Below are positions 61,102-64,000 of a DNA stretch of 64,000 nt, piece after piece (within the stretch, counting starts at the first letter, position 1; the number at the start of each line of letters is the position of its first letter). The stretch covers positions 90,316,575 to 90,380,574 of the forward strand of contig NC_092872.1 in the NCBI RefSeq assembly GCF_028372415.1, given 5' to 3'. This DNA comes from Notamacropus eugenii (Eukaryota; Chordata; Mammalia; Diprotodontia; Macropodidae). The position numbers and the translations under genes are program-made. The notes under the pieces are model-generated. The model was given only the letters and a program-made list of their open reading frames with translations, had not been told where the DNA came from and did no database searches.

Positions 61102-61464
61102 CAGTTGTCCCTTGCACATCTGGAGACAGTAGGGGTACCCCAGCACCAAGAACCCCCCCAGTGATGTGGAAAATCCCAGTAAAATTTTTTGGCCATTGTA
61201 CCAGAGAATAAGTCTGACTTGTTCTTTCTTTTATGAGATGCTTACAGTAGCTTATTGTAAAATTGAGGTTGAAATTATATGATACTATACATATATTTTA
61301 TACCTTTCTAAGTTTCTAAACTTTTTTTCTGTCATCTACTGACCTTCATGTGTTATCTGCAACTTCTGCAAAACTCCCCAAAAATTCCCACTTAAACATC
61401 TTATGCTCATCTGAGATATATCAAAACTTTAATAGGGAAAGTGGTAACGTGGAAGGGATAACTG
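61102..61464 (+). mobile_element. Tigger-like MITE with TA duplication
   Basis: The left end is 'cagttgtcccttgc' and the right end 'ggaagggataactg', inverted repeats of about 13 bp. TA flanks both sides (61100-61101, 61465-61466). There is no transposase ORF. Confidence 0.8.
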
Positions 61465-61469
61465 TATAG

Positions 61470-62700
61470 TCAGGTACATAGTGGGTATTCTATAAATGCT
61501 TGTTGAATGATTTTAAAATGGATATTTTCCTCGTAAGGTTTTTGTAGCTCTCAGATGTAAAGTAATTTTGCAAATACTAAATCTGAATCTGAATATCAAA
61601 TACTATTGTCTTAGATCTAGAGTTAAAAGGTGCCTTTTGAGGACATCTGGTCTAGTTCACTCATTTTAGAGGTAAGAGAGTGCAGAGCAGACAAGTTAAG
61701 TGACTTGCTCAAGGTCATGAAGATTCTAAGTACTAGCAAATCCCATGATGCTAAATCCAATATTCTTTCCATACACCACGCTGCCATTTGAGTTATTCAC
61801 ATCAAAACTGGCATCTTCATCTTATTTTTTAAAAAAAGAAATCCTCAGGGCAAGCTCACCCTGTGCATTTAAAATAGGATTACTGAAATTGAATTTAATA
61901 CATCATCATTCCAGAACACATCTCTTCTGTCTTTCAATGAAGTCTTATTCTGCTGCCTAATTGTGGAGAGGAAGTGAGTCTGGGTTTTTAAAAAGATTAA
62001 GCCAAAGCAGTTCACTCTCTGATTAGGCTCTACCTTAGTGGTAAGGCATTGAAGATTCACCCAGTGATGGGTTGCAGGCTCCAAAGGAACTTTTGGCCAT
62101 GTTCGAGCAAGGTGATGAATTTTCAGCCACAAAAACATTTAGTTGGAAGCCTGCCTGAATTACAGAGGGGATCTGGTCTGCATAGGTGAAGGAAGTAGCC
62201 ACACCTATGAAATTACAACTCCTTGAAGTACAGATTCTGTCAGGTGAGAACTAGGGAAATCGTAGCAGGTTAAACCAATCTCTCCCAACCCCTAGTTGTT
62301 CAGCAGCAGCCAAATTCCACTCCTCTGTTTGTCCCTCCCTTGCTTGAGGGGGGCTGTTTGTCAATAGTGGGCCGAAGGGGCAGGGGAGTTGGAAAAGTTG
62401 CTGTGGGAAACCAATTACAAAGGTCTCTTTGATCTTGGAAGAACTGGGTGTGGGGGAAAGAGAACATTTTACTTAAGAGATCATGAAATCCTATCAAAGT
62501 CCCAGAGAGATTGTCTTTGCCTTAAATCCCCAAATGCCATTTCTGGCACAGGCTTTTTACTGTGTGATTCAGAAACTCAGAGTGGCAGTTTGCATGGAGG
62601 CTTCCCAGGGACTGGGAGGTGGCCCCACCCCACCGGTCACCTCTCAGTAATTAGAATGATAGTTACAAGGGTCCCCAGAAAATATCTATCCTAACCCTCT
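61470..62700. other. Mostly unique sequence
   Basis: A MIR remnant lies at about 61600-61790. The remainder shows no exon or repeat I recognise. Confidence 0.4.
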
Positions 62701-63120
62701 CCTTTCACTAGTGAGGAAAGAGGCAGGTCCGGAGAAGTTATGATTTGTCCCAAATCTCACAGCTAAGTGTAGCAGGACCTGTTATTTAGAGGCTAGAATC
62801 ATAGACTTCAAGCAGGAAGGGATCTCTAAAGCCATGCCTTCCCCCTTCCCCAGCCCGTTTTACCGAGGAGGAAACCAGAGGTCCAGAGAGGATAACTGAT
62901 TTGGCTAAGGTAAATCGGGGTGGCTTAGAGTCTGAGGATTTAGTCAAGCACATCTGTGACAATCTCTTTTACTTGTCTGCAAAATGAAGCCATTGGAGAT
63001 GGGGCTCAATGTCTCATGAGCTCTTTGAGGTCAGGGACTGTTTGGCATCTTTCCTTGTATTCCTTGTGACTTGAACATGGTAAGTGATTACTAAATACTT
63101 GTTGACTTGACTAAATGATC
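62700..63120 (+). mobile_element. MIR remnants and an L2 3' end
   Basis: MIR-like 'taccgaggaggaaaccagag' near 62860, and L2 end 'gagctctttgaggtcaggga' with 'gattactaaatacttgttga' at 63010-63110. Confidence 0.55.
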
Positions 63121-63399
63121 TCTGAGATCCATTCCAGCTCTACCAAGGTCTAATGAACGGCTGGATGGCAAACTAAAATTGGAGCACAGGTCCAATCTCT
63201 TCCACTAGAAAGATGCCACATCTCCTTCCCACCACCTACCCCCACCCCAGTACTTCCTCCGTTATGCTAGAAAAGTTGGTTTAGGGCATGTTCTCACCCA
63301 ACATCCTTGGGTGTGTTTTAAAACCCAGGAGCGTATTTTTTGGCTGGCGTGGTTGACTTAAACCTGTTTATAACATGTCAAAGGGATTTCAGACTTGCC

Positions 63400-64000
63400 T
63401 TGGAGTTTATTTTCTTCCACCACACGCGGGGAGTGGGGGGTGGGAAGGCGAACGACAAAGACCAAATAAAAGGGAGGGGTGCTCCTGCGTCATGGGCTCC
63501 CCCAAGTCTCTGGCCCTGGTACCTGGGACTGCCGGAGGATTCTATATTGCAGAGCTGCGGAAGAAGTCATTGCATCCTCCTCCGCAGATGCGGTGCCGGC
63601 ACGGTTTCCCTCCCAAACACCCAACTCCATGGCAGCCCGCCTTTGGGGGCAGGCCCTGGGAATCCCCAGGTGCGAGGTGAGGCCTGGCAGCGGCTCTAGG
63701 CGAAGGGCGTGCCCTGCCCTGTCTCTGCCCGTCCCGGCCCACCCCGCCTGCGGAGCCCGGGAGCCTGGAGCGCCTGACTGCGCTCTCCCTGGTCAGACAG
63801 GGACAGAGCTCAGCAGGCGGCACTTTCGTTCTCCGGCTCTGCTCCCGAACTTGAAACTCCCGGGTCCACTCGCGGGCTCCCGGGAGTTTTACTAGCGGCT
63901 CCTTAACGGCCCAGCCGCCTCTCTCGCTTCGCATTATTCAGTCCCGTCTTGCTGCCTTTCCTCTACACCTACGGTTCCCCAGCACCCTCGGGCCCTCTTG
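63400..64000. promoter_or_regulatory. CpG-rich, promoter-like island (partial)
   Basis: GC content rises sharply and CpG dinucleotides become frequent from about 63420 to the window end, unlike anything else here except the L1 5' UTR at 31950-32480. On the plus strand a TATA-like AAATAAAAGG (63464-63473) and a CRE-like TGCGTCAT (63486-63493) precede it. A donor-like GAG/GTGAGG is near 63676. No protein family is recognisable, so neither the direction nor the gene is known. Confidence 0.55.

Noticed and set aside
63340..63934. Four overlapping ORFs of 101-138 codons
   Set aside because: They sit in a CpG island, where stops are rare. None resembles a known protein. A non-coding or partial first exon remains possible.

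Overview
This is vertebrate nuclear DNA, almost certainly from a marsupial. It has low gene density and is packed with interspersed repeats: tRNA-headed SINEs, some ending in an RTE-type tail; RTE LINEs; a marsupial-style L1 with an ORF1-only relative; L2 and MIR; and hAT and Tigger-like DNA transposons. The species cannot be fixed from the sequence. Repeat family names come from recognition, not from a library search.

The only protein-coding gene I can support is the 3' part of a tektin gene on the minus strand, best identified as TEKT5. Its last three coding exons are at 55487-55709, 9517-9671 and 5275-5491. The phases match and all splice sites are GT-AG. Joined, they give about 197 C-terminal residues, including the tektin signature RPNVELCRD and the end RLVGYT. 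The exons are separated by introns of 4,025 bp and 45,815 bp. The 5' half of the gene (over 250 residues in a normal tektin) was not found, so it should lie beyond base 64000.

Layout. Bases 1-5090 are downstream of TEKT5: L2, SINE and L1 pieces, a large GT/GA microsatellite and a broken processed copy of the proteasome activator gene PSME1. Bases 5091-9671 hold the last two exons. Bases 9672-55486 are one long intron with a twin-primed RTE copy, a full-length ORF1-only L1-like element, an LTR inside an old L1, a 3'-truncated L1-type insertion with a CpG-rich 5' end, nested hAT elements and several tandem repeats. Bases 55487-55709 are an exon. The rest is upstream intron with an L1 ORF2 fragment, a Tigger-like element and a CpG-rich, promoter-like stretch from about 63400 to the window end.

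I see no CRISPR array, operon, intact tRNA or rRNA gene, or new multi-gene system. The most informative observations concern retrotransposition (an ORF1-only element mobilised as a unit, a 3'-truncated insertion with perfect target duplications, an inversion by twin priming), the PSME1 retrocopy and the unexplained CpG island.
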